A stretch of DNA of 51,413 nt from Candidatus Hodarchaeota archaeon. GTDB taxonomy: Archaea > Asgardarchaeota > Heimdallarchaeia > Hodarchaeales > Hodarchaeaceae. Positions within the stretch are counted from its first letter, which is position 1. Every line of letters begins with the position of its first letter. Below are positions 1 to 8,250 of the stretch, one piece after another. The stretch is taken from contig JAHQWW010000017.1 in the NCBI GenBank assembly GCA_029856365.1, positions 1-51,413 of the forward strand, in the 5' to 3' direction. Position numbers and translations under genes: made by a program. The notes beneath the pieces were generated by a model, which was given only the letters and a program-made list of their open reading frames with translations, had not been told where the DNA came from and made no database searches.

Positions 1-1681
1 ATTCCATTGTTTTTCCCGTCTTTGAGTCCACAAAAGTGACTCTATCCATACAACCGATGCAAGGATCTATAACTCGAACAACTGGAGGAATGTCTGCTAC
101 TTGTATACCAATCAATCGTTTTTTTAAACTGGGCATATTAGCAAGGGTTGGAGCACGTACTTTAATACGCTCAGGTTTGTTGGTGCCATTTGACTGAACA
201 AAATGAATGTCTTCTCCCCTTGGGGCCTCAACACGACTGATTCCTTCTCCCTCTGGAATTCTTCGGGGAGATTTAATTCTTAATTCACCTTGTGGTAACG
301 TTTTAAGTACTTCAACGGCCAAATCAAGTGCAGCAAGGGATTCCTCTAAGCGGATGACTAATCCACTATAAATATCTCCTTCAGTCACAATAGGAACATC
401 TAATGAGAACTGATCATAGGCTGCATATGGATCATCTCTCCGAATATCTACATTAATACCACAAGAACGGGCATTAGGCCCTACTGCGCAAAAACTTAAG
501 GCTTCTTCCCTTGTCAATGGGGCAATACCCTTTTGGCGAACAACAAAGCTTGTCTCTTTCATCATCATTTTCTGGTGCTCTACGATCCTTTTGCGAAGTT
601 TTTTTAATTTAGGAATAATTTTAGCTACTTGTTCTGTGCTAATGTCTCGTCGTACTCCCCCTATAGCATGCATAGCGTAATTAACTCGATTCCCAGAGAT
701 TTCCTCTAAAATATCCATTATAATTTCTCGATCTCGCCATGTAAATTGGAAAATTGTATCAAAACCAGTATTATGAGCTAGTACACCATACCATAACAAA
801 TGCGAATGGATGCGTTCAAGTTCAGCCAAAATTGTTCTTATATATTGAGCTCGTTCAGGTATATCATTTGTTATTTTAGCACACTTTTCTACGGCTTGAA
901 CATAACATAATTGATGAGCATCACTGCAAATTCCGCATATACGTTCAGCCAGATAAAGATTTTTTGCATATGTACGACTTTCAAACGCTTTTTCTAATCC
1001 TCGGTGATTGAATCCGAGGCGTAATTCAACATCTTTGACAGTTTCTCCCTCAACCTGAAAAATAAATCGAATTGGCTCTTCAAGGGATGGATGTTGAGGC
1101 CCTATAGCTATTGCATAATCAGATTTTTCAGAAATGTACTCTAACTGCTCACGTCTTATGTATTCTTTTAGTTTTTCTTCAGCTTCTCTTTCTTTCCTCG
1201 ATTCAGCTAGTCTTCTACGGATTTCTTCAGAAGTAATGTTTTTCCTCAAGGGATAGATGTCTCTCGGCAGAGAATCAGGTGTTAGGATCCGTTTGAGATC
1301 AGGATGATTTTTAAATTGTATACCCATCATATCATAGACTTCTCGTTCATAATAAATAGCCCCTGGAATTTCTTTTACAATTGAATCAATTTTTGGTTCA
1401 TTGGCATCAACCCTACTATCTATAATCAACTTCCCCATTTTTCCCCCGCTTAAATTTATTGAAAATGGATATAGTAACTTGTACTCATCTTGTAGGTCTT
1501 GAACAATAATAGTTGATAAATGAGAAACATTGTACTTTGCCTTGAGCTCTTTAATAACTTCGATTAGCCTGTTAGGTGGGATTGTTACATACAAATCTAA
1601 TGGATGATCTGTTGGTTCACGAATTTTAAGATCCAAAGAGGTGGCAATTTCGTCTAATGTTTGAAATCCACTTTTTATCAT
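1..1681 (-). CDS. Group 4 [NiFe]-hydrogenase large subunit, NuoC/NuoD-like fusion (partial, C-terminus off window)
   Basis: Catalytic subunit of a membrane-bound [NiFe] hydrogenase. I translated 560 codons from ATG 1681 to the left edge. The first ~150 residues are a complex I 30-kDa (NuoC-like) domain with the signature YYEREVYDMMGIQFKNHPDL near residues 112-130. The rest is a NuoD/HycE-like domain. Both nickel-ligand motifs are present: RICGICSDAH near residue 245 and DPCIGCMDR near residue 537. Complex I NuoD lacks these cysteines, so this is a true hydrogenase rather than a quinone-reducing subunit. The fused layout matches HycE/HyfG of formate hydrogenlyase-type enzymes. An AGGTGAT site overlapping the stop of the small-subunit gene sits 7 nt before the ATG, so the two genes are coupled. 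At least 15 residues follow the last CxxC, so a cleavable C-terminal tail is possible but lies outside the window. The exact subgroup within group 4 is not resolved. Confidence 0.9.
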   Translation of the reverse strand, partial: MIKSGFQTLDEIATSLDLKIREPTDHPLDLYVTIPPNRLIEVIKELKAKYNVSHLSTIIVQDLQDEYKLLYPFSINLSGGKMGKLIIDSRVDANEPKIDSIVKEIPGAIYYEREVYDMMGIQFKNHPDLKRILTPDSLPRDIYPLRKNITSEEIRRRLAESRKEREAEEKLKEYIRREQLEYISEKSDYAIAIGPQHPSLEEPIRFIFQVEGETVKDVELRLGFNHRGLEKAFESRTYAKNLYLAERICGICSDAHQLCYVQAVEKCAKITNDIPERAQYIRTILAELERIHSHLLWYGVLAHNTGFDTIFQFTWRDREIIMDILEEISGNRVNYAMHAIGGVRRDISTEQVAKIIPKLKKLRKRIVEHQKMMMKETSFVVRQKGIAPLTREEALSFCAVGPNARSCGINVDIRRDDPYAAYDQFSLDVPIVTEGDIYSGLVIRLEESLAALDLAVEVLKTLPQGELRIKSPRRIPEGEGISRVEAPRGEDIHFVQSNGTNKPERIKVRAPTLANMPSLKKRLIGIQVADIPPVVRVIDPCIGCMDRVTFVDSKTGKTME

Positions 1682-1693
1682 ATCTGGAATCAC

Positions 1694-2164
1694 CTATTCT
1701 TTGATTTCTTCATCTTTGGAACTAATGTCACGTCGTAACTTTTGAATTAATTTAATAACACCATCGACAATAGCTTCAGGACGAGGAGGACAACCTGGAA
1801 TATATACATCCACGGGAATTACCTTGTCTATCCCATCTAAAGTGTTCCAAGTTTCTTGAAAAACGCCACCAGTGTTTGCACAGTTTCCAATTGCAATCAC
1901 GAATTTAGGGTCAGGTATTTGTTCATAAATACGTTTTAATCGTGGTAGGGTCTGATTGGTCACTGGACCAGTAGCTAATAAGATATCGCAATGCCTTGGT
2001 GACCCTTTTAATAGAATACCTAATCGTTCAATATCATATCGTGGACTGAATAAAGCGAGTGCTTCGATATCGCATCCATTACAAGAACCAGAATTAATGT
2101 GTCCTACCCATGGGGAATTTGTTAAGGAATTAATCACGAACTTTCTCTTATTTATCAGCTGCAA
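1694..2164 (-). CDS. Group 4 [NiFe]-hydrogenase small subunit, NuoB-like
   Basis: Electron-transfer small subunit (EchC/HycG/NuoB family) that holds the proximal [4Fe-4S] cluster. Visible ligands are the CNGC pair near residues 29-32 in GSCNGCDIEALALF, a Cys in GNCANTGG near residue 94, and the CPPRPE Cys near residue 125. At about 156 residues it has the compact group 4 length. Its stop overlaps the ribosome site of the large subunit. The start is uncertain. The longest ORF begins with TTG 2164, only 3 nt after a strong GGAGG. A CTG two codons later would have ideal spacing (9 nt), and the next GTG is farther downstream. No ATG exists near the N-terminus, so a non-ATG start is required. Confidence 0.9.
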   Translation of the reverse strand: MQLINKRKFVINSLTNSPWVGHINSGSCNGCDIEALALFSPRYDIERLGILLKGSPRHCDILLATGPVTNQTLPRLKRIYEQIPDPKFVIAIGNCANTGGVFQETWNTLDGIDKVIPVDVYIPGCPPRPEAIVDGVIKLIQKLRRDISSKDEEIKE

Positions 2165-2180
2165 ACACCTCCAAAATGAA

Positions 2181-2528
2181 TTACGTTGTTGGTGTTTTTA
2201 TTGCTAACATGAAAATCGCGTAAGAAGTAATTATAAAGTACAAAAGAGGAAAAAATATATCAATAGTTGTAACCAAAGTTAGAACTAATAATGTGGCAAA
2301 CATGAAGGAAATAACATGTGATGTAGCAAAATAAGAAATCCAGATAAACGTCTTTTCTAAGTAACGTCTTCTATGAGGTAATATTGTTTCTCCACTTTGA
2401 TATAATTGTTGTTTTAATCGTGTCTTTTGAAAGCTTGAAATTTGTAACCAAGCTGCTAAGCCGTATAAACATATAACCGCAATAGTTGCAGCTATTAATG
2501 CTGGTAATATCTCGTTTAGAAATTCCAA
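2181..2528 (-). CDS. NuoA-like three-TM membrane subunit of the hydrogenase complex
   Basis: A 115-residue protein with three predicted membrane segments (about residues 6-30, 60-85 and 88-110). The loop after helix 1 reads LYQSGETILPHRRRYLEKTF, which resembles the YECG...R...F loop of complex I subunit A (NuoA/FpoA/NdhC). The acidic FDVE motif that follows in canonical NuoA is replaced by ATSHV. It lies directly upstream of the small-subunit gene with a 16-nt gap, so it is very likely part of the same complex. The start is TTG 2528, six nt after GGTGAT; no in-frame ATG fits. The NuoA assignment rests on topology, loop similarity and context rather than strong sequence identity. It could instead be a lineage-specific hydrogenase membrane subunit. 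Confidence 0.6.
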   Translation of the reverse strand: MEFLNEILPALIAATIAVICLYGLAAWLQISSFQKTRLKQQLYQSGETILPHRRRYLEKTFIWISYFATSHVISFMFATLLVLTLVTTIDIFFPLLYFIITSYAIFMLAIKTPTT

Positions 2529-2617
2529 GAATTTATCACCATTAATCGTTTTTAAAGAGGAAGTAATAGTACCATAAATTAATTGATTGAAAGATTGTGT
2601 CTAAGAATTATTGATCA

Positions 2618-2629
2618 TATTTAAATAAA
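2618..2629 (-). promoter_or_regulatory. Candidate TATA box upstream of the hydrogenase genes
   Basis: The 170-bp gap between the NifX-like stop and the NuoA-like start holds an archaeal TATA-like element, TTTATTTAAATA on the minus strand, about 90 nt upstream of TTG 2528. No clear BRE or second element is visible. In an AT-rich genome such matches arise easily by chance. The rest of the gap is AT-rich without a gene. Confidence 0.3.
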
Positions 2630-2699
2630 GAGCTTTTTCAAGAGAGATTTACATAATATATTTCCTTTTAGGCACCTCCTAAATATTTGTACTAGAAAT

Positions 2700-3101
2700 T
2701 TATTCGGCTATCCTTATTTTAACTAACCGTCCTTGGCAAAATAAATCAAGGTTTTCTTGGATAGTTCCATCAATACCTAAATAAATTTTTATTCCAGCCT
2801 TTAGCAGGATATCAAAGGCAATCGAGTCTATTTCAAGTACAATAACTGCTTTAATTTGTTGATCAATTATCAACTGAGCTACTTGAATACCTGCACCCCT
2901 TGCAGCGGTTTGGGCATCATTTAATAATGTCGTAACACCTGTCTCTTGGTTTGAATCTACAATCACAAAATATGAACAACGTTCAAGGGAGCTGGCTAGA
3001 GGTGTGGAGAGGTCTTTTCCATTCGAGGGAAAGCAAGTTTTCATTACATTTTGTTCAAGACTAAAAGCTTTGGGTAATGCTTCAACATTTATTTCTGCCA
3101 T
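2700..3101 (-). CDS. NifX/NafY-family (dinitrogenase iron-molybdenum cofactor biosynthesis) domain protein
   Basis: A 133-residue single-domain protein of the NifX/NafY/NifB-C superfamily (RNase H-like fold; binds metal-sulfur cluster precursors). Family landmarks are the first beta strand with SNGKDLSTPLASSLERCSYF (about residues 26-45), RGAGIQVAQLII (about 67-78), AFDILLKAGIKIYLG (about 94-108) and GTIQENLDLFCQGRL near the C-terminus. It has no nitrogenase neighbours. Lying between hydrogenase genes and malic enzyme, it may handle Fe-S or metal clusters for the hydrogenase, which is inference. The ATG at 3101 is preceded by AAGGAATGATGT. Confidence 0.75.
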   Translation of the reverse strand: MAEINVEALPKAFSLEQNVMKTCFPSNGKDLSTPLASSLERCSYFVIVDSNQETGVTTLLNDAQTAARGAGIQVAQLIIDQQIKAVIVLEIDSIAFDILLKAGIKIYLGIDGTIQENLDLFCQGRLVKIRIAE

Positions 3102-3159
3102 ACATCATTCCTTTTCGTTCAATTTTTTTCATTTCATGTTTGTTTTAAGATTAATTCTT

Positions 3160-4545
3160 TTAATTCACCGAGGGAGCTTTCAGAATGTACCCCATGTCCA
3201 TTAAGGAATGTGTCTGTTCTCTCGCTCGCTTAATGAGGGCCTCAGCGCGTTCAAATGCTTCTTGACGAGTCAATTTAAGTCTAGCAATACCCTCTTTGAT
3301 TGCTTGTTGACCAACAGCTACTGCTTCTCGAGGAAATACCTCCCACTCATCCATTGAGGGGATAATATAATCAAATGCTAATCCCTTATCAGCAGCAGTT
3401 TTCGCTAACTCTTTGGCTGCAGCAATACACATTTCATCTGAAATAGTCGTCGCCATCACATCAAGTGTTCCTCTAAAAATTCCAGGGAATCCTAAACTAT
3501 TATTTACTTGATTTGGAAAATCAGATCGCCCAGTTGCTACTATCACAGCTCCAGCATCCAGTGCTTCCCAAGGCCATATTTCAGGCACGGGATTAGCACA
3601 AGCAAAAACTATTGGATCAGCAGCCATTGCTTTGATGTGCTGTGGTTTTATTGTTCCAGGACCAGGTTTACTAGCTGCAATCACCATATCTGTATCTTTC
3701 ATGCAAGCAAGCATATCACCCTCTCTACCCTCACCATTAGAATTGAGGCACATATCCCATTTTAGTTTATAATCCTTTTTCTTCGCTCTAATATCCTTTC
3801 TTCCAGGGTGTAATATTCCTTTAGAATCCATCATGATGATGTTCTTTTGAGGGATGCCAGAAGCTACCATAACTCTCGCAACAGCCATATTTGCAGCCCC
3901 TGATCCAACCATAGAAAAGAGTGTCTCGTTTAATTTTTTATTTACAATTTTTAAAGCATTAAAAAGTCCTGCGACAACTATTGTTGCCGTCCCTTGCTGA
4001 TCATCATGCCACACGGGAATTTGCATATCTTTGGATCGACGGAGAACATCGAGAATTTTGAAGCATTTTGGTTGTGAAATATCTTCTAGATTAATTCCGC
4101 CAAAGCTGGGTTGAAGGCATTTTACAGTTGTAATTATATGATTGGGATCATGACAATTTAGACAAATTGGAAAAGCATCCACTCCTCCTAAATATTTAAA
4201 TAATAATGCTTTTCCTTCCATCACAGGCATTGCAGCTTCAGGACCTATATCACCTAATCCTAAAACTCTGCTACCATCTGATATTACCGCAACATTGTTC
4301 CATTTATTTGTTAAATTATATACTTCGTTTGAAGAAAGCCCATTATGTGTTTTAATTTCTTTTTCAATGAGCTTACATGGTCTTGCGACACCTGGTGTAT
4401 ACCAAACGGCGAAATCATCAAAGTTATCAATTTTCACCTTTGATGTTACCTCAATTTTTCCGCGATAATATGGATGCCATAATTCCGCTTTCCGATTGGG
4501 AAGGTCAGCTTTTTTGAGAAGCTTATCAACATTCACTTTTGCCAT
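3160..4545 (-). CDS. NAD(P)-dependent malic enzyme (oxaloacetate-decarboxylating)
   Basis: Oxidative decarboxylation of malate to pyruvate and CO2 with NAD(P)H. The 461-residue length fits the short bacterial/archaeal malic enzymes rather than the ~560-residue eukaryotic type or the longer phosphotransacetylase fusions. Landmarks are VWYTPGVARPCKLI near 47-60, SDGSRVLGLGDIGPEAAMPV with the substrate loop, CHDPNH, WHDDQQGTATIVVAGL (metal-binding DD), the Rossmann motif MVGSGAANMAVARV, and ANPVPEIWP followed by SDFPNQVNN. It ends 58 nt before the NifX-like gene on the same strand and diverges from the hydrogenase endopeptidase gene. It may supply or use reducing equivalents linked to H2 metabolism. 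Coenzyme preference cannot be read with confidence. Confidence 0.93.
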   Translation of the reverse strand: MAKVNVDKLLKKADLPNRKAELWHPYYRGKIEVTSKVKIDNFDDFAVWYTPGVARPCKLIEKEIKTHNGLSSNEVYNLTNKWNNVAVISDGSRVLGLGDIGPEAAMPVMEGKALLFKYLGGVDAFPICLNCHDPNHIITTVKCLQPSFGGINLEDISQPKCFKILDVLRRSKDMQIPVWHDDQQGTATIVVAGLFNALKIVNKKLNETLFSMVGSGAANMAVARVMVASGIPQKNIIMMDSKGILHPGRKDIRAKKKDYKLKWDMCLNSNGEGREGDMLACMKDTDMVIAASKPGPGTIKPQHIKAMAADPIVFACANPVPEIWPWEALDAGAVIVATGRSDFPNQVNNSLGFPGIFRGTLDVMATTISDEMCIAAAKELAKTAADKGLAFDYIIPSMDEWEVFPREAVAVGQQAIKEGIARLKLTRQEAFERAEALIKRAREQTHSLMDMGYILKAPSVN

Positions 4546-5107
4546 TACTCATTCCATCTGGTCAGTTCTTTCAAGGTGTTTCCACTAAAGGTCAAGTAAA
4601 CATAAAAAAATGGGAATAATAAATCGTGTGTACAAAATTCAAGTAATATCTGCAAAAAATAATAATAAAAGGTACAAAAAATGTATGTTAATAGACCAAA
4701 ATCAGTATCTCTTGTACAATATTATTGAATAATTTAATGAAGAAATTTGTTGTTTTTGACGCTTTTTTACTTGATTAATATACATTATTGACACTTAGAT
4801 GTTTGTTTGATTCTATGTTTTATGTAGACACATAGATGGCTATTTTTGTCTAATTTTAATTGTTTCGAGAAGTGAATGCATGAAATTATCATCTTCAATT
4901 ATTCTTCTCAATTAAATCCTGTAATACACAATTTTTAGCATAATTACTGTTTTAATGACAAAAAGATGAAGTAAAGCAGGTAGTATAAGAATTTAGTCAG
5001 AGGAGGAAATTTGAGATCAAATTTGAGATCAAAATACTCTAGCTAATAATATTAATTAAATTTAGAAACAAAAAAATTATCATAACTACGATTTTAATAT
5101 AAATAAC
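4546..5107. other. Divergent intergenic region, AT-rich, with an exact 12-bp tandem repeat
   Basis: This 560-bp stretch separates the divergent malic enzyme and hydrogenase endopeptidase genes. I see no gene of convincing length. At 5007-5030 the unit AAATTTGAGATC occurs twice in perfect tandem, immediately after an AGGAGG at 5001-5006. A TTG at 5011 would start an 11-codon peptide ending at 5046, but nothing else supports it. The rest is AT-rich, with imperfect dyads around 4790-4860. Confidence 0.5.
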
Positions 5108-5608
5108 ATGTCTTCAACGAAGGAATTCCTATCATTCATCAAATCAGCGAAAGAAGGAAAATTAATTATTTTGTGTGTTGGCAATGATTTGAGAGGAGAT
5201 GATGGAATAGGCCCCGTAATTTATAACAGACTACAAGGTCAATTTGGAAAACATATCCTATTATATAACGTAGGAGGATCATTAGAAAATTATCTATCCG
5301 TTATTTCAAAAGAAAATGCTACTCATTGTTTAATAATTGATGCCGTAGATTTTGGAAATAATGAGATCACAGCTGGCACTATCGGTTTTTTTAAGCCATT
5401 AGATCTTGAAGATAAGCAAGTAACGTTCAGTACTCATTTCATTCCAATGAAAGTCTTCGTAGAATACATGAAGAAAAATTCTGGGGCGATTATACGGATA
5501 TTAGGAGTACAACCAAAAAATCTTGATTTTGGATCTAAAATGTCCTTAGAGGCTTTAAACGCAATTGACAAAGTCATTAACTTTTTAGTCCCATTATTAC
5601 AAGATTAA
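5108..5608 (+). CDS. hycI: Hydrogenase maturation endopeptidase (HycI/HyaD family, peptidase A31)
   Basis: A nickel-dependent protease that removes the C-terminal tail of [NiFe]-hydrogenase large subunits after nickel insertion. At 166 residues it has family length. The signature GNDLRGDDGIGP lies near residues 25-36, where the first Asp ligand is expected. LIIDAVDFGNNEIT near 76-89 carries the second acidic ligand, and FSTHFIPM near 105-112 the His ligand. The HycI-like pattern fits the HycE-like hydrogenase encoded at 1-2528. The gene diverges from malic enzyme. No Shine-Dalgarno site precedes ATG 5108, so a leaderless or short-leader mRNA is possible. The symbol is given by family resemblance. 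Confidence 0.88.
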   Translation: MSSTKEFLSFIKSAKEGKLIILCVGNDLRGDDGIGPVIYNRLQGQFGKHILLYNVGGSLENYLSVISKENATHCLIIDAVDFGNNEITAGTIGFFKPLDLEDKQVTFSTHFIPMKVFVEYMKKNSGAIIRILGVQPKNLDFGSKMSLEALNAIDKVINFLVPLLQD

Positions 5609-5770
5609 AACACAAATACTTACAAAAAATAATATAAATTAACGTTATTTTCACCTCAGATGAGAGAATTGTCGAAAATTAGCCTTGAACCTCAAAATAA
5701 TAAAACAATTCCAAAAAAAAGACGAAACCGTCTGTGATTAAAATTCCACTTTCATTCTAAGCCAGTGAAC

Positions 5771-6814
5771 TCAATGTTCTCCTTGTAATAATGCTATTTT
5801 CCTTTTAAGGAGTTCAAGAGAGACAAAATTCTGCCTAATAGAAAATGTCATAGCTGGAGAAAGATATGTATTCTTGATTCCATCTATACAAGCTTGGAAT
5901 CTTTGATTATAGTTCTCTTGCCATTCTAGGTGATTCTCAATGGTTTTAAAAGTACTTGCAACAAAATAGTTGTATCTTCCAACATTAGCTTTGATCAGGA
6001 GAGGAACATGTGGGTCATTTCTAATGAATCTTTCAACAATTGCACAATTTTTTCGAATTTCAAACAAAGAAAATATCAGCATGAAATCAGGTGGTACTAT
6101 AACTCTTGGGAATCTTGAAAGAGGATTTGAGATTATTCCTTCTTTCATTAAGGTTTGAATCCTTCTAATAATAGTATTTCTATTAACATCTAGGGCTCGA
6201 GCTAAAAAATTCTCATTCGTTCTTATCGCTTTTCCATTTAAAGCCATTCTTAAGATTCTTAATGATAATGAATCTAGCTCATGATCACCAATCTTCTTAA
6301 TAGTTCCTTTTTTAAAACCTAGATTAATGATTCTGAAAGGTGCTGAAGGATCGTATTTTAAAATACGCTTTGTACTGAAAAGTAATGCATCGGGAGGATG
6401 TCGATCCTCTTCCTTGATGATTTTCTCCTCCTCTAAAATCTTATCACACCAAGTTTCATAAGAAAAAAGGTCTTCATGGAATTGAATAGTTAAAGTATTA
6501 TAGAGCTCTTCTTGAAAGAAAAATGCAGCGAAAATATTTGGGTCACTTTCAATGAAATTTCTAGTTGCTTCATCCCGATAGAATTTATCTTTTGAAATAA
6601 CCAATAGAGGGTATTCTTTAAATAACCACGTTAAAGGATATAGTGGCCTATCAATAATTTTATGTTTAAAAAGTTGTTTTATTCTCTCATTTACCGTATT
6701 TCGGTGTTTATTGAATTGTTGGGAGAGAGCACTGACATTAATACTTACTCCTTCTCCAGCACAAAGGAGTAACAACAATTTTAGATTAAGTTCATCCTTC
6801 AATAGTTTGGTCAT
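5771..6814 (-). CDS. Transcriptional regulator with internal duplication of HTH plus ligand-type domain
   Basis: A 347-residue predicted DNA-binding protein. It appears to be two similar modules in tandem. Module one has a winged helix at about 8-60 (SALSQQFNKHRNTVNERIKQ) followed by an alpha/beta region to ~150. Module two has a winged helix at ~178-235 (LARALDVNRNTIIRRIQTLM) followed by another alpha/beta region to ~340. The HTHs look like Lrp/AsnC-type or MarR-type wings, and the alpha/beta parts could be RAM-like sensor domains, though I see no diagnostic GxG motif. It is the last gene of a minus-strand directon, 16 nt after the conserved unknown at 6831. Target and ligand are unknown. 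Confidence 0.7.
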   Translation of the reverse strand: MTKLLKDELNLKLLLLLCAGEGVSINVSALSQQFNKHRNTVNERIKQLFKHKIIDRPLYPLTWLFKEYPLLVISKDKFYRDEATRNFIESDPNIFAAFFFQEELYNTLTIQFHEDLFSYETWCDKILEEEKIIKEEDRHPPDALLFSTKRILKYDPSAPFRIINLGFKKGTIKKIGDHELDSLSLRILRMALNGKAIRTNENFLARALDVNRNTIIRRIQTLMKEGIISNPLSRFPRVIVPPDFMLIFSLFEIRKNCAIVERFIRNDPHVPLLIKANVGRYNYFVASTFKTIENHLEWQENYNQRFQACIDGIKNTYLSPAMTFSIRQNFVSLELLKRKIALLQGEH

Positions 6815-6830
6815 TAAGCTTCTAATTCTC

Positions 6831-7544
6831 CTAATTATTTTTACGTTTAGGAATTGAAAATCTTAGCTTTTTAAGCTTTCTTGAATTTGAATTTGGAAAA
6901 ATGTCCATTTTTATTTCCTTTTGTGGTTGAATTATGGGTTTTATTTCATTATCTTTCGGATTGAATGAATTACATAACGATGTAAGTCGTTTTAGGATAG
7001 TTCTTGATTTCCTTTCTATAAATTCCCCAACTTCTAAATTATCTGATGTTTTTAGGAAATTTAATACTAAAAAGCATAAATCTTTACCAACATCACCTTG
7101 AATTTTTGTTTTTAGTTTATATAAAACTTCTTTAGTATTGAAGGAGACTGATGAAGGAGCTTTTATGATTAGAACAAATCTTTCAGGCTTCCACTTAGAT
7201 GAATCCATTCCAGATCGTCTTTTCGTTCTATGTGTGTGACAAAGAAATAATGTAGCGGAATAAATAACGCCTCCTAGTTCAAGATCGATAGAATTAAACT
7301 CGAAAGGTGTTAAGAACTTATCTTGGTGCCACCATATACTATGAATTGAGAGTATCTGTCTTTCATTCTCATTTATTGGCTCTGATGGATATATGAATAA
7401 GGGAATGTGTCCTCTGATCTCATCAAAAAAATAGAGGAAAACCCTATAAGATATAGTTTGCTTATCAGAGTTAAGTTTAGATATATTCTTATGGTTTTTT
7501 ACTAAAGAATTTCCATTTAAATTGAAATTTTTCATTTTCTCCAT
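6831..7544 (-). CDS. Conserved archaeal-type protein of unknown function (possibly longin/roadblock-like fold)
   Basis: A 237-residue soluble protein that I do not recognise with certainty. The core (about residues 32-165) alternates strands and helices: YRVFLYFFDEIRGHIPLFIY, then SIHSIWWHQDKF, then LELGGVIYSATLFL, then RFVLIIKAPSSVSF and an amphipathic helix. The opening FDExxGHIPLFxYP pattern resembles longin/roadblock-like small domains common in Asgard archaea, but this is recall rather than proof. The C-terminal ~60 residues are basic and proline/asparagine-rich, probably disordered. A second in-frame ATG at 7535 has GGAG just upstream and could be the start. It is 16 nt upstream of the duplicated HTH regulator, suggesting co-expression. 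Confidence 0.6.
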   Translation of the reverse strand: MEKMKNFNLNGNSLVKNHKNISKLNSDKQTISYRVFLYFFDEIRGHIPLFIYPSEPINENERQILSIHSIWWHQDKFLTPFEFNSIDLELGGVIYSATLFLCHTHRTKRRSGMDSSKWKPERFVLIIKAPSSVSFNTKEVLYKLKTKIQGDVGKDLCFLVLNFLKTSDNLEVGEFIERKSRTILKRLTSLCNSFNPKDNEIKPIIQPQKEIKMDIFPNSNSRKLKKLRFSIPKRKNN

Positions 7545-7580
7545 TTTTATTTCTCAATCTATCTATTGATTTGGTCTTAA

Positions 7581-8222
7581 CTAGTTCTCTGCATGTAAGA
7601 CATCATTTATAGGAGTAGGGTCATATTCTAAAATGGGTTCATCAAATGGAATCACATAATCGATATCCTCTATATGAATGAAACCATCTCCATGAATTCG
7701 TGGTACCCAGGCGTTTAATTGGGCAATAACTAATGAATCAGACTCTATTGCAGCCTTTACAATATCAATTGAAACCCCAAGGCTAAGGTAACCATGTTTA
7801 TCAGGACTAGAACATTGGATTAGTGCAACATCGAGAGGAACAAGACCAGAATAAAAAACTCCAGGAGTATTCGAAAGGAATATTGGTGTATAATCAACCA
7901 GACCAGTGTTGACAGCTTTTCTGGTAGGTTCACCAATGAAAAAGGAGTTATGCCTGAAGTTTGTACTAAATCGAGAGTCTGCATATGGTGCTACTCCCAA
8001 TGTCCAAACATGAAAGACCTCTGCATCGAAAAAAGCTTTTGGATGCTTCTTTAGATATTCAGTGAGAGCTTTGACAAAATATTGGGGCTCGCTGCAACCA
8101 GTGTGAAGGAAGATTCGATCTCCTCGATGAATTCTTTGAAATATCTTGGCTTCAGAGGCAAATTTTTGGGGATAAGCTGCCTTTTTTTCATCACAGTTAA
8201 CATATTTCTCACCTAATTTCAT
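7581..8222 (-). CDS. Acetyl-CoA hydrolase/transferase, N-terminal half only
   Basis: A 213-residue protein matching the N-terminal domain of the acetyl-CoA hydrolase/4-hydroxybutyrate CoA-transferase family (class I CoA-transferases). Recognisable stretches are GDRIFLHTGCSEPQYFVKAL near 34-53, FIGEPTRKAVNTGLVDYTP near 95-113, VALIQCSSPDKHGYLSLGVS and VIAQLNAWVPRIHGDGFIHI. Full proteins are usually 430 residues or more, and the catalytic glutamate lies in the C-terminal domain, which is absent here and not encoded in the 36-nt gap downstream. The N-terminal half looks intact and has a normal start, so it is either a truncated gene, a subunit partnering with a half encoded elsewhere, or a non-catalytic derivative. 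Confidence 0.8.
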   Translation of the reverse strand: MKLGEKYVNCDEKKAAYPQKFASEAKIFQRIHRGDRIFLHTGCSEPQYFVKALTEYLKKHPKAFFDAEVFHVWTLGVAPYADSRFSTNFRHNSFFIGEPTRKAVNTGLVDYTPIFLSNTPGVFYSGLVPLDVALIQCSSPDKHGYLSLGVSIDIVKAAIESDSLVIAQLNAWVPRIHGDGFIHIEDIDYVIPFDEPILEYDPTPINDVLHAEN

Positions 8223-8250
8223 AAAACCATCCTTTTGGATTTTTTTTACA

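Noticed and set aside
2671..2680. Strong GGAGGTG on the minus strand between the NifX-like and NuoA-like genes
   Set aside because: The first ATG after it is followed at once by TAA, and the GTG frame runs only eight codons. No ORF fits, so it is not a gene start.
5011..5046. Eleven-codon leader peptide ORF after AGGAGG at 5001
   Set aside because: It would start with TTG and consists only of the 12-bp tandem repeat plus six codons. There is no conservation evidence.
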